Made by a program: the position numbers and the translations under genes. A model generated the notes under the pieces. That model was not told the DNA's origin. It saw only the letters and a list, made by a program, of their open reading frames with translations, and did no database searches. Positions 1 to 8,323 of a DNA stretch of 64,000 nucleotides are shown in pieces. The number at the start of each line of letters is the position of its first letter. Position 1 is the stretch's first letter. Source of the stretch: Opitutaceae bacterium (GTDB lineage: Bacteria > Verrucomicrobiota > Verrucomicrobiia > Opitutales > Opitutaceae); contig JAEUHC010000001.1 of NCBI GenBank assembly GCA_016794785.1, forward strand, positions 62,001-126,000, given 5' to 3'.

Positions 1-1163
1 TGGTATTTCACGAGGCTGCGAAGGACGGGCTTGGCGGCGGCGATGTTGATGTGGTGCGGGCCGTCGTGCCCGACGAGGACGAAGCCCTCGCGAAAATCGA
101 TCGGGTGGAACTCGGCGAAGCTGCCGCCGATGCCGAGCCGATCCATGATGAGCATGGCGACGCAGGTTTTCAGATCGGATTCGCCGCACATCGGAAAACC
201 GGCGGCGGTGAGGAGCGAGTTGCCGACGATGAGATTGGTGACGAGTTCGCGGAGCGGACTGCCGGGCTCTCCGTCGTAATAGTAGGCGAGGCCGTCGAGC
301 GCGTGGTGCGCGACGAATTTGTCCAGCGCGACCGCGGTGCGCGCGGCGATGGAGAGATCGTCGTCGGTGAGTTTGCGCGTGAGCGGGTCGGCCTTCGGAT
401 CGGGGGTGTCGAAGAGCGCGAGGATCTCGGCGCTTTTCGCGGCGATCTCCGCAGGAGTGATGTCGCGACTGAGGCGGAGCAGATCGTCGGCCTCGGTTTG
501 GACGACGTGCAGCCCGAAGGCGGCGGTGAGGGCGGTCTGGTCGGTCTGCATGTCGAGCATGTGCTCGATGGGATGGCCGAAGTGGCCGAGCCGGGCGCGT
601 TTCAGATCGTGGAGCGCCATCGCGATCTCGCACCACTCCGTGAGTTCGGACTCGGCGGTGGGATCGTCGTGGAGGGTGCCGAGAATGACCTCGGGCGGGC
701 GCTTGCCCATGCGGATGGCGACGCCGGTGAACTCGGGCACGGAGCAGAAATCGTCGTTCGCGAGCTGCAGGTGCGTGGTGGCCTTGGCGTAGTCCATCGC
801 GGCGAGCGGCTGAAGGGCGACGAGGACGACGGGGACATCGAGACCGCGGATGATCGCGCCGAAAGTCGCCGAGGTCGCGTAGGTGACCATGTCGCAGAAG
901 ACGAGATCGAGGTCGGCGGCCTTGAGTTTCGGGAGGAGCGCGTAGGCATCCTGGGCCTTGTCCACCATGCCGAAGTTAACGACGGTCACGCCGGTGGCGG
1001 CGACGCGCTGTTCGAGCACGGCGAGTTTGGCGAGGAGCTCGTCGAGGAGGCCGGGAAACTGTCCCCAATAGACGTGGTAGCCGACGCCGAAGAGGCCGAT
1101 GCGGGCGGTGCGCGGCTTGCGACGCGGGATGCGGACGACAGGGGCGGAGGAGGAAGCGGACAT
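1..1163 (-). CDS. L-arabinose/L-fucose isomerase-like sugar isomerase, partial at left edge
   Basis: The frame is open from an ATG at 1163-1161 to the window edge, about 387 codons, so the C-terminus is missing. My translation starts MSASSSAPVVRIPRRKPRTA and shows blocks typical of the arabinose-isomerase-like fold: FCDMVTYATSATF (about residues 90-102), VALQPLAAMDYA, NDDFCSVPEFTGVAIRMG, and GHFGHPIEHMLDMQTDQTAL. The last resembles the AraA stretch leading to the HFG-x-H-x-E segment. There is no signal peptide, so the enzyme should be cytosolic. It begins 9 bases after the stop of the MFS gene, which points to one transcript and to isomerisation of the imported sugar. The branch is divergent from enteric AraA, so the true substrate could be fucose, arabinose or another aldose. 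The family call is fairly firm; the substrate is inferred. Confidence 0.75.
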   Translation of the reverse strand, partial: MSASSSAPVVRIPRRKPRTARIGLFGVGYHVYWGQFPGLLDELLAKLAVLEQRVAATGVTVVNFGMVDKAQDAYALLPKLKAADLDLVFCDMVTYATSATFGAIIRGLDVPVVLVALQPLAAMDYAKATTHLQLANDDFCSVPEFTGVAIRMGKRPPEVILGTLHDDPTAESELTEWCEIAMALHDLKRARLGHFGHPIEHMLDMQTDQTALTAAFGLHVVQTEADDLLRLSRDITPAEIAAKSAEILALFDTPDPKADPLTRKLTDDDLSIAARTAVALDKFVAHHALDGLAYYYDGEPGSPLRELVTNLIVGNSLLTAAGFPMCGESDLKTCVAMLIMDRLGIGGSFAEFHPIDFREGFVLVGHDGPHHINIAAAKPVLRSLVKY

Positions 1164-1172
1164 GGAAGAAAA

Positions 1173-2405
1173 TCAACGGAGCGGCGAGCGGCCGCTGAGG
1201 ATAAGCCACGCCAGCGGATACACGACGGCGGAGGCGAGGAAGACGGGGGTGAAGGAATAGTGATCCACGACCGGACCGATCACGAGGTTCGACAACATGC
1301 CGGCGATGCCCCCGCAGAAACCCGTGAGGCCGACGGTGGTGGCGACATCGCGCGATGCCACCGTGTCGCCGATGAGCGTCATGAAATTCGTAATCCAGAT
1401 GCCGTGGGCAAACATGAGCACGCCCATGAGCGCGATCGCGGCGGCGGGCGTGCCCACGAGCGCGACGAAGAACGACGCCGGCGTGAGCAGCGCGGCGACG
1501 AGCATGAGCGTCATACGGGCGCGCGGGCGGGGCCAGCCGCGGGCGACGCACATGTCCGAGGCCTGGCCGGCGACCAAGTTGGCGATTTCGAGGGCGATGA
1601 AGGGAATCCAGATGAGCGCGCCGATCTGCGCGAGCGACATGCCGCGCTCGCGCGAGAGATATTGCGGAATCCAGAACATGTAGAAGTAGAAGACCGGATC
1701 GAAAAAGAAGCGGGCGGCGAGGAGGCGGCGGACTTCGCGTCGGCCGAGGAGCATGCGCCAGGTCGAGGCGGGGCCCTCCGCCGCAGGCACGCTGCGGGTG
1801 GCCGCGGGGAGACCGCGGAAGGCAAGCAGCCACGCGAGGAGCCAGAGCGCGCCGAGGCCGGCGGTGGCGAGGAAGGTGCCGCGCCAGCCGATGTGCAACG
1901 CGGCCCAGACCGTGAGCGGCGGCGCGATCAGGGAGCCGAGCGATGCGCCGCTCGTGACGAGACCGATCGCGAGCCCGCGGCGCCTCGGGTCCATCCACTC
2001 CACCGCGCCCTTGATCGCGCCGGGGATCGCCGGGCCCTCGCCCGCACCGAGGAAAAACCGCGCCACGCCCAGCGTGAGCGGGCCCGTGACAAACGCGTGC
2101 GCCGCACTGGCGATCGACCAGAAAACGACCGCGAACCCCAAGCCGCGCCTCGTGCCAAGCGCATCCATCACGCGTCCGCCGAGCGCAAGCATGACGGTGT
2201 AGCTCAGCACAAACGCGAACACCACGCGCGAGTAGCTCGTGTTCGACATCCCGAACTCCGCGATGATCTGCGGCGCGAGCACGCTGAGCACCTGCCGGTC
2301 AAGGAAGCAGAGCACCGCCGAGAGGAAAAGCAGGACGCAGAGCAGCCAGGCGCGGGCGGGGGAAAGCGCGGGCGCGGAGGACAGTTTCTGCGAAGGCAGG
2401 AGCAT
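1173..2405 (-). CDS. MFS transporter, ACS (hexuronate/anion:cation symporter) type
   Basis: This 410-residue inner-membrane protein has about 12 hydrophobic segments. The first helix is followed by FLDRQVLSVLAPQI (about residues 34-47), a signature position of ExuT/ACS-type permeases. The typical loop GGRVMDALGTRRGLG follows, then FFLGAGEGPAIPGAIKG, which matches the glycine/proline-rich helix-4 motif of this family. Family members import hexuronates, tartrate, phthalate or other organic anions with a cation. The stop lies 9 bases before the start of the isomerase-like gene, and a TonB receptor lies upstream on the same strand, so the likely role is inner-membrane uptake of a sugar acid or sugar released in the periplasm. 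The substrate is inferred from context. Confidence 0.85.
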   Translation of the reverse strand: MLLPSQKLSSAPALSPARAWLLCVLLFLSAVLCFLDRQVLSVLAPQIIAEFGMSNTSYSRVVFAFVLSYTVMLALGGRVMDALGTRRGLGFAVVFWSIASAAHAFVTGPLTLGVARFFLGAGEGPAIPGAIKGAVEWMDPRRRGLAIGLVTSGASLGSLIAPPLTVWAALHIGWRGTFLATAGLGALWLLAWLLAFRGLPAATRSVPAAEGPASTWRMLLGRREVRRLLAARFFFDPVFYFYMFWIPQYLSRERGMSLAQIGALIWIPFIALEIANLVAGQASDMCVARGWPRPRARMTLMLVAALLTPASFFVALVGTPAAAIALMGVLMFAHGIWITNFMTLIGDTVASRDVATTVGLTGFCGGIAGMLSNLVIGPVVDHYSFTPVFLASAVVYPLAWLILSGRSPLR

Positions 2406-2583
2406 TTCGTTAGTTCAAAAAACTCTCCTCGAAACAGAGCCAAGGCATGAGCCACCGCGCGGCGCAGCCGCAACCGAACAAGCAAAACATTTTTTCACCA
2501 CGGATTGCACGGATTCACACGGATAAAGGCAGTGATTGTATCCGTGCTGCTCTGTGAAATCCGTGGTCAACTTCCGGACGGCA
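2406..2583. other. Intergenic spacer with long hairpin repeat
   Basis: This 178-base spacer lies between the TonB receptor stop and the MFS start, both on the minus strand. It contains the long inverted repeat listed separately and otherwise no gene that I can see. A promoter for the MFS/isomerase pair could lie in the remaining 90 bases, but I could not identify convincing boxes. Confidence 0.5.
2497..2567. repeat. Long imperfect palindrome of the CACGGAT-word type
   Basis: Outer arms ACCACGGATT (2497-2506) and AATCCGTGGT (2558-2567) are perfect complements. Inner segments TTCACACGGATA and TATCCGTG...GTGAA pair as well, giving a nested hairpin of about 70 bases. Each arm is itself built of near-repeats of the word CACGGAT. 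It sits 17 bases beyond the stop of the minus-strand receptor. It could end or stabilise that transcript, or be a dispersed REP-like element. There is no T-run, so a classical intrinsic terminator is unlikely. Confidence 0.75.
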
Positions 2584-5500
2584 TTACAGGTCCACCGAGA
2601 ACGAAGCCCGCCAGCTGCCGGGCGCGCGCGGGGTCACACGCCAGAGGCGGGAGCCGTCGGCGGAGTAACGCAGCACCTGGATTTCGCGATTGTTGAGCAC
2701 GTTGTAGCCGTTGAGCTGGACGCGCCAATTGGTGCGCCGGCCGAAGAAGTCGGTCTTGCCCGAGTAGCCGAGCAGCGCATCCACCTCGAGGATCTCCGGG
2801 CCATAGAGGACCGCGCCATACTGGGGCCGTCCGAGGGCAGAAAGGCCGGTGACCACGCGCTGCACGCGATTCTGGCTCTGCCATCGGACGCCGCCGCCGA
2901 AGAAGATACCGCGCAGCCGGCCGGCGCCAATGGTGTAGCGCGTGAACATGTTCGCCTTGTAGGGTCGGTTGTTGAAGCCGAACCCGCCGGCGTTGCGCAC
3001 ATCCTCGATCGCGAGCTGCATGCGCTCGACGTGCTCGGCCACATTCACCGGGCTGTTGTTCTGGTCGACCAGGCCGGCGGGACTGCCGAAGCGCTCCAAG
3101 TAGGGCCGGACTTCGGCGAACCAGGGCTCGAACTCGGAGAAGATGTTTCCGCGCTCGAGCTTTGTGTAGGAGAGCGCGCCGGTGAAGGTCCAGGCGCGCG
3201 AGGGGTTGAACTTGAGATCCGCTTCGTAGCCGGTCGTGACGTCGTCGGAGAGGCCGTCGAGCAACGCGCCGCCGTAGGTGCCGACGGTGCCGCCGCGGGA
3301 CTTCTGATAGATGAATTTCTCGTTGGCTTCCGCCTGGGTGATATAGGTCCGGCCGGTGGCCGGGTTGATCGAGGTCATCTGCGCGCTGATGATCCGGTCG
3401 TGGTCCACCACGACGGAGTTCACGCGGTTCACCGGATTGCCGGGATTCTCGCCCTTGAAGTAGGTGAGCCGGGCGTTGAAGCGGTTGTCGAGGAGCCGCA
3501 GCATGATGCCGGTGTCGTAGCCTTTGCCCTGGACGGGATTCGGGACGTCGAAGTTGTTGGCGATGACGCGCCGGTTGGTCATGGCGGGGGCGACGTTGGT
3601 CGCCTGATTCGCAAAGAGGGAGAGCAACGGCAGCGCATGCCACACGACGCCGGCGGTGTAGGTATCGAACGTCTCGCTGTTGATCCGCAGGTATTGGTCG
3701 GTGAGGACGCCGTCGCCGGCGTAACGCGAGCCGGAGGTGACGCGCGGATCGGTGGGGGCGAGCAGGGACGCCACGCGGGTGAACGTGGAGTAGTCGTCGC
3801 GGCGAAAGCCGAGCGAGAGGAAAACTTTCTTGTCGAAGAACGAACTCTGGGTCGCGAGGACGTAGGTCTTCGCCTCGGATTTGTTGCCCGACACGCTGCG
3901 GTCGGTGAAGTCCTTCCTGTAGTCGATGCCGTTGAGGCGGACGAGCCGGTTGTCCGCAAAGGTGCCGGCGAACCACGAGCGGTAGTCGGTGCCGGGCGTG
4001 ATATAGGTGCGATAGTCGACGCGGTTGTTGGCGTTGCGGATGTCGGCGTTGAAGATCGGGGCGTTGGTGCGCGCGTTGATCAGCACCTGGTTGCCCTGCA
4101 GCTGCGAGTTGGTGTTCTCGCTCGTTTCCCACATGGCGAGGATCTTGTGCTCGCCGAGCTTCTTCAGGTTGAGGTTATAGAGGGCGGAGGCGCGGAGGGC
4201 CTCGTTGTTGTCGGTGTTGACGGTGCGCAGCGGCGCGCCGTCGATGTAGTAGCGGCCGACGAAGGGATTGGCCTTCACGCCCCCGGCGCCATCGGGAATG
4301 TAGAGATTGGGATCGGCCGAAATCTGCGTATCGAGGCGGAAGGCCGAGCCCTCGGCCTTTTCCTTCTGGTAGCTCACGTCGAGGAACAGATTCTTGCCGA
4401 TGGGCTGCTCGATGCGAAGGAAGAGCCGCTCGATGTCGCTGGTGTTCGTCGTGTCGGGGCCGTAACCGACCTGGTAGGGAGCGACGAGGTCGGATTGATA
4501 CGGGCCGTTGCGCGCGGCCGCTTCGGGCGTCGCGGGCAGCAGGGTCTGAAACGTGTCGCGGTAGATGGCGGGCTGCCAGCCGGGCACGACGCCGACGAGT
4601 GTGTTGAACGCCGCGGCCGTCTCGTAGAAGCTGGTGCTGGTGTAGAGATTCATCCCGCCGAGGGTGGGATTGATCGTGTTGGCGAAGACGTCGCCGGAAT
4701 TGGTCACGATGTAGTGCCGGTTGCCGGCGATGCGCTCGAGGCCGCGGGCCGCGGCGGCGTTGGCGGCGAGGGCGGCCGTGCCGCGGTTGTCGACGAGCCG
4801 CACGGAATCGGGGAGCGTCTCCCAGAAGGAAACGTTGTCGGCCATGTTCTGGGGAACGGACCACATGCCGGAGAGGTTGGCCTTCTCGAAGGATGCGATG
4901 ATCTGGGTGCCGGTTTTCTTAAATGGCACGAGGCGCAACGAACCGGTGACGCGGTTGTCCTCGCGGTTGTCCCACTCGCGCCAGCTTTCCTTACGCGCGT
5001 GCATACCCATCACGCGCACGGCGACGCGATTGGGCACGAGGACGAAATTGCCGTCGACCGACGCGCGGTAATCCTCCCAGCGGCCGGCTTGCGCCGAGAA
5101 CTTGTAGTGATTCCGGCGGAGCTCGGCCTGGAGCGTCGAGGTGTTGATTGAGCCGGCGGAATTCGCGACGCCGAAGAGAACGCTGTTCGGACCGGACGCG
5201 AAGTCGAAACGGCCGGTGTTGTAGGCATCGACGGGCATGCGCGAGCGGAAGAAGTCGGTGAGACTGGAGCCCAGCAGGCCGCGATTGTTGATGCGCGTGC
5301 TCTGCAGGCCGGCGTCGACATAAAACATCGTGGGGTCGGGCCGGTTCTGGTCGTAGTCGATGTTCGAGTTGACGCCGTATTCAAGCACCTCCGCGAGCGA
5401 GCTCGCGCCGAGATCCTTGAGAAATTCCTCGGTGAAGACGGAGACGGTCGCGGCCGAATCCATAAGCCGCGTGTTGAACCGGCTGGCGGCGAGCGAATCG

Positions 5501-5679
5501 CCCGCGGCGTAGCCGACATCGCCGGCGGAGGTGACGGAGAAGGGGCTGAGGACGACGGGAGCTTCGCCGTCGCGGCCCGCCGTGCCGCCGGCCGGGGCGG
5601 GAGCAGGGGCGTTTTGAGCGAATGCGAGAGGCGCGAGGAGGAGCGCGGCGACAACCGGGCGGAGGCGGGTGAAGTGCAT
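2584..5679 (-). CDS. TonB-dependent receptor, LSPF type
   Basis: This 1031-residue outer-membrane transporter has a signal peptide at about residues 1-21 (MHFTRLRPVVAALLLAPLAF). The TonB box is LSPFSV (44-49), followed by a plug domain with GPNSVLFGVANSAGSIN near residue 155, then a long beta-barrel ending in aromatic-rich WRASFSVDL. The ATG at 5679 is preferred because it gives a clean signal peptide; a start 29 codons upstream adds an unlikely basic leader. The length is above the 700-800 residues of siderophore receptors and fits the oligosaccharide receptors common in Opitutaceae. It heads the minus-strand set with the MFS permease and isomerase-like gene, and an IclR regulator is divergent. 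The expected role is uptake of a carbohydrate; the ligand is unknown. Confidence 0.93.
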   Translation of the reverse strand: MHFTRLRPVVAALLLAPLAFAQNAPAPAPAGGTAGRDGEAPVVLSPFSVTSAGDVGYAAGDSLAASRFNTRLMDSAATVSVFTEEFLKDLGASSLAEVLEYGVNSNIDYDQNRPDPTMFYVDAGLQSTRINNRGLLGSSLTDFFRSRMPVDAYNTGRFDFASGPNSVLFGVANSAGSINTSTLQAELRRNHYKFSAQAGRWEDYRASVDGNFVLVPNRVAVRVMGMHARKESWREWDNREDNRVTGSLRLVPFKKTGTQIIASFEKANLSGMWSVPQNMADNVSFWETLPDSVRLVDNRGTAALAANAAAARGLERIAGNRHYIVTNSGDVFANTINPTLGGMNLYTSTSFYETAAAFNTLVGVVPGWQPAIYRDTFQTLLPATPEAAARNGPYQSDLVAPYQVGYGPDTTNTSDIERLFLRIEQPIGKNLFLDVSYQKEKAEGSAFRLDTQISADPNLYIPDGAGGVKANPFVGRYYIDGAPLRTVNTDNNEALRASALYNLNLKKLGEHKILAMWETSENTNSQLQGNQVLINARTNAPIFNADIRNANNRVDYRTYITPGTDYRSWFAGTFADNRLVRLNGIDYRKDFTDRSVSGNKSEAKTYVLATQSSFFDKKVFLSLGFRRDDYSTFTRVASLLAPTDPRVTSGSRYAGDGVLTDQYLRINSETFDTYTAGVVWHALPLLSLFANQATNVAPAMTNRRVIANNFDVPNPVQGKGYDTGIMLRLLDNRFNARLTYFKGENPGNPVNRVNSVVVDHDRIISAQMTSINPATGRTYITQAEANEKFIYQKSRGGTVGTYGGALLDGLSDDVTTGYEADLKFNPSRAWTFTGALSYTKLERGNIFSEFEPWFAEVRPYLERFGSPAGLVDQNNSPVNVAEHVERMQLAIEDVRNAGGFGFNNRPYKANMFTRYTIGAGRLRGIFFGGGVRWQSQNRVQRVVTGLSALGRPQYGAVLYGPEILEVDALLGYSGKTDFFGRRTNWRVQLNGYNVLNNREIQVLRYSADGSRLWRVTPRAPGSWRASFSVDL

Positions 5680-5912
5680 GGCGGGTGATGAGGGGGTTGC
5701 GGAGAAATGCCTGGGACTTTGCCGTCGAACGAAGGCCGGATGAGGAACCGCGAGCGGGGCGAGCACCCTGGGGTGGAAGGGAAAGGGGGATTGCTGACAG
5801 CCGAAGCAGGCAGGCGGATAGCGTCAAATTCATATTCGGCTAAACAGAATATCGTTCCGATTAGCCGAACATCCAGGCTTGCATCGACTCCGCGAATTCG
5901 TGTCGTCCCCCC
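5680..5912. other. Divergent regulatory spacer between receptor and IclR gene
   Basis: This is 233 bases between two oppositely directed starts. It has a locally AT-richer core (about 5820-5880) that contains the inverted repeat listed next. Promoters for both directions must lie here, but I do not see boxes good enough to place them. Confidence 0.5.
5835..5869. promoter_or_regulatory. Candidate IclR operator: 9-bp inverted repeat
   Basis: TTCGGCTAA (5835-5843) and TTAGCCGAA (5861-5869) are perfect complements separated by 17 bases. Within the spacer lies GAATATCGTTC, itself a GAA...TTC dyad of the kind bound by IclR-family dimers. It sits in the only AT-richer part of the divergent spacer, so control of both the receptor operon and the IclR gene is the obvious inference. 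Direct evidence is limited to the symmetry and position. Confidence 0.6.
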
Positions 5913-6743
5913 ATGCCCCGTTCGGCCCCGGCCCGCCGCTCCACCGCCCGCCCCGCTCCCTCCACCATGCGCGGACGGGTGCAATCCGTCGAAAAAGCAC
6001 TGCGCCTGCTCCAAACCCTCGACCGGCAGGGCGACTGGCTCGGCGTCCGCGACTTGGCGCGCCAGCTGGGCATGTCCGCGCCAGCGACCCACAGTCTGCT
6101 CAAGACGCTCCAGGCCGCGGGCTTCGTGGAGACCAACCCGGACACCCGCCAATACCGCCTCGGCCTCGCCGCCCTGCGGCTCGGCAACGGCCTGGACCCG
6201 CTGCCGGAGATGCGCCGCTTCGCCCGGCCCTACTGCGAGATGCTGGCGGACAAATCCGACGAAACCGTCGTCGTGCTCGCCTGGCAGCACGATCACGTAG
6301 TGGTCGTTGACTGGATACAAACGGACCACGCGCTCGCCGTCACGCACCGTCACGGCGTGATTGCGCACCCGATCGGCTACGCCTCCGGCCGGGCGCTGCT
6401 CGCCCATCTCGAGCCGGGCTTGCGCGAGCATTACGCCCGTGGCGAGGACTATGCACAGCTTGGCGCCAACTCGCCCCGCAATCCCGCGGAACTGCTCGCG
6501 CTGCTGGCTCAAGTCGCGGACGACGGCTGCGCCGTCACCGAGAACGTCGGCGAGAGCGGCGTGACCGCGGTCGGCGCGCCGGTCTTCGACGCCAGCGGGC
6601 GCATTCTCATCGCCATCGGCTGCAGTGCACCGCTTTCACGCGTCACGCCGACCCGGCTCAGGCACCTGAAAGCCCGGGTGCGCGAGGTCGCTGCCGAGAT
6701 GAGCGCCCGGCTCCGGGCGCCCGACGCCAAATCCGCCCGCTAG
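5913..6743 (+). CDS. IclR-family transcriptional regulator
   Basis: This is a 276-residue cytosolic regulator. An N-terminal winged helix-turn-helix runs from about residue 19 (RGRVQSVEKALRLLQTLDRQ) through LARQLGMSAPATHSLLKTLQ to the wing near FVETNPDTRQYRLG. The C-terminal effector domain covers about 95-265, with GYASGRALLAHL and VGAPVFDASGRILIAIGCSA matching IclR ligand-domain blocks. An ATG at 5967 would remove an 18-residue basic tail and is also possible. IclR proteins usually sense a pathway metabolite and act locally. The divergent receptor-MFS-isomerase set is the likely target, and the 6909 operon lies 165 bases downstream on the same strand. Confidence 0.9.
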   Translation: MPRSAPARRSTARPAPSTMRGRVQSVEKALRLLQTLDRQGDWLGVRDLARQLGMSAPATHSLLKTLQAAGFVETNPDTRQYRLGLAALRLGNGLDPLPEMRRFARPYCEMLADKSDETVVVLAWQHDHVVVVDWIQTDHALAVTHRHGVIAHPIGYASGRALLAHLEPGLREHYARGEDYAQLGANSPRNPAELLALLAQVADDGCAVTENVGESGVTAVGAPVFDASGRILIAIGCSAPLSRVTPTRLRHLKARVREVAAEMSARLRAPDAKSAR

Positions 6744-6775
6744 CCTTACGCAACCCGCACGGCCGGGCCGACGCA

Positions 6776-6832
6776 ATTTCACCAAAACTCGCCGTCGCGC
6801 TACTAGGCGGTTGCCTCGGAGTCGGGTAAGAT
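6776..6832 (+). promoter_or_regulatory. Promoter module shared with 51519-51576 (copy 1)
   Basis: ATTTCACCAAAACTCGCCG (6776-6794) is followed by 8 variable bases, then CTAGGC (6803-6808), then 18 bases to a -10-like TAAGAT (6827-6832). The same two blocks with the same 8-base gap occur upstream of the receptor gene at 51650. The conserved blocks cover the expected -35 and upstream region, consistent with a site for a regulator. The leader to the ATG at 6909 would be about 70 bases. The binding protein is unknown; the neighbouring IclR protein is one candidate. Confidence 0.6.
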
Positions 6833-6908
6833 TTTAGTCCTTTTTCTTCCCCACCCGCGTCGCCCCGCACCGCGCCCTCACTGGCCGCTTCCCCGCAACC
6901 TTTTCTCC

Positions 6909-8180
6909 ATGTCGAAATCCTCCGTCCTCGATCTCAAGACCGTCAAAAAATCCACGCAAGGCCTCGTCGAGGCTGAGCTCGGCCGCACCGGCGGCTTGTT
7001 GCGCCTCGCGCCCGCGTGGGTGCCGCGGTCGTTTCTCCAGCCCGGACTGCGAATCAAGCTCCACCCCGACGACACCTACGCCTACGGCCTGAACCGCGGC
7101 GGCATCGACGAGCGCTGGTTTGCCTCCACCACGCCGACCGCCAACGAGGGCCGCGCGTGGGACGAGGGCCTGAGCTGGTGCGTCGTCGGCAACCAGCGCT
7201 TCACCCTCCAGCAGGCCGTGGCCGACACGGGTGCGCTGCTCGTCGGAAAATCCATCTGGAAAAAATACAAGAAGTGGCCCGTCTATTCGAAGTTCTTCGA
7301 TAACATGGGCCCGATCCCGCACCACATGCACCAGTCGGCCAAGCAGGCGAAGCTCGTCGGCCAGGAGGGCAAGCCGGAGTCGTATTACTTCCCGCCGCAG
7401 CACAATAACGTCGGCAACAATTTTCCCTACACCTTCATGGGCTTCGAGCCCGGCACGACGAAGGAGCAGGTCAGGCAGTGCATCCGCAACTGGAACAAGG
7501 GCGACAACGGCATCCTCGATCTCTCGAAAGCCTACCGCCTCAAGGTAGGCTCCGGCTGGCTCATCGATCCGTGCATCCTCCACGCCCCCGGCTCGCTCTG
7601 CACCTATGAGCCGCAGTGGGGTTCCGACGTCTTCGGCATGTATCAAAACCTTGTCGAGGGACGCGAGGTGCCATGGTCGCTCCTCGTGAAGGATATGCCC
7701 AAGTCGAAGCACAAGGACATCGACTTCATCGTGGACCAGCTCGACTGGGAGAAGAACGTGGACCCGAATTTCAAGGACAACCACTACCTCGAGCCCGTCC
7801 CGGTCGCGGACACTCGCAGCGAAGGCTACGTCGATCGCTGGATCGTTTATGGCAAGGTCGATGGCGAGCAGCTCTTCACCGCCAAGGAACTCACCGTCGA
7901 TCCGGGCACCAAATGCACGGTCAAGGACACCGGCGCCTACGGCCTCATCTGCGTGCAGGGCTCCGGCAAGATCAACGGCCAGCCGCTCGTCAGCCCGAAG
8001 CTCATCCGCTTCACCGAGCTGACCGAGGACGAATACTTCTGCACCGAGGACGGCGCCAAGGCCGGCGTCACCTTCGAGAACACCAGCAGCACCGAGCCGC
8101 TCGTGTGCCTCCGCTACTTCGGCCCCGAAGTGAATCCCGACGCGCCCGCCATGGGCGCCTACCGCAAAAACAAGTTCTAG
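6909..8180 (+). CDS. Cupin protein resembling class I mannose-6-phosphate isomerase
   Basis: This is a 423-residue protein without a signal peptide. The middle region has metal-site residues in the order expected for a type I phosphomannose isomerase: PHHMHQ (His139/His141), ESYYF (Glu157) and DPCILHAPGS (His225), the last corresponding to the SGTIHA block. A second beta-rich half (about 290-423) resembles the second cupin of that family. It is the first gene of the set leading to a TIM-barrel isomerase and a Gfo/Idh oxidoreductase, so an aldose-ketose isomerisation or related sugar conversion is plausible. Sequence around the site differs from classical ManA, so mannose-6-phosphate should not be assumed. 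Confidence 0.7.
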   Translation: MSKSSVLDLKTVKKSTQGLVEAELGRTGGLLRLAPAWVPRSFLQPGLRIKLHPDDTYAYGLNRGGIDERWFASTTPTANEGRAWDEGLSWCVVGNQRFTLQQAVADTGALLVGKSIWKKYKKWPVYSKFFDNMGPIPHHMHQSAKQAKLVGQEGKPESYYFPPQHNNVGNNFPYTFMGFEPGTTKEQVRQCIRNWNKGDNGILDLSKAYRLKVGSGWLIDPCILHAPGSLCTYEPQWGSDVFGMYQNLVEGREVPWSLLVKDMPKSKHKDIDFIVDQLDWEKNVDPNFKDNHYLEPVPVADTRSEGYVDRWIVYGKVDGEQLFTAKELTVDPGTKCTVKDTGAYGLICVQGSGKINGQPLVSPKLIRFTELTEDEYFCTEDGAKAGVTFENTSSTEPLVCLRYFGPEVNPDAPAMGAYRKNKF

Positions 8181-8194
8181 AACTCGAACCTTTC

Positions 8195-8292
8195 GCCACA
8201 GAGTTCACTGAGCCGGCACTGAGAGCACAGAGGATCGAAATCAACTTCTCATCCTCTGTGGCCTCCGTGTCCGCCTCCGTGCCCTCTGTGGC
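8195..8292. repeat. Nested hairpin of the CACAGAG-word type
   Basis: Outer arms GCCACAGAG (8195-8203) and CTCTGTGGC (8284-8292) pair perfectly. Inner arms CACAGAGGAT (8226-8235) and ATCCTCTGTG (8251-8260) pair perfectly as well. Like the element at 2497 it is built of near-repeats of a 7-base word, here CACAGAG/CTCTGTG. It lies between the cupin and isomerase genes, inside what looks like one operon, so it may process or attenuate the message. Confidence 0.8.
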
Positions 8293-8323
8293 AAAAAACA
8301 ACCTCCAACCCTTCTAATTACCC

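Noticed and set aside
51..2450. Long plus-strand open frame over the isomerase and MFS genes
   Set aside because: Composition is repetitive Arg/Glu/Gly with no motif, and the minus strand encodes two recognisable proteins with proper starts and a 9-base gap.
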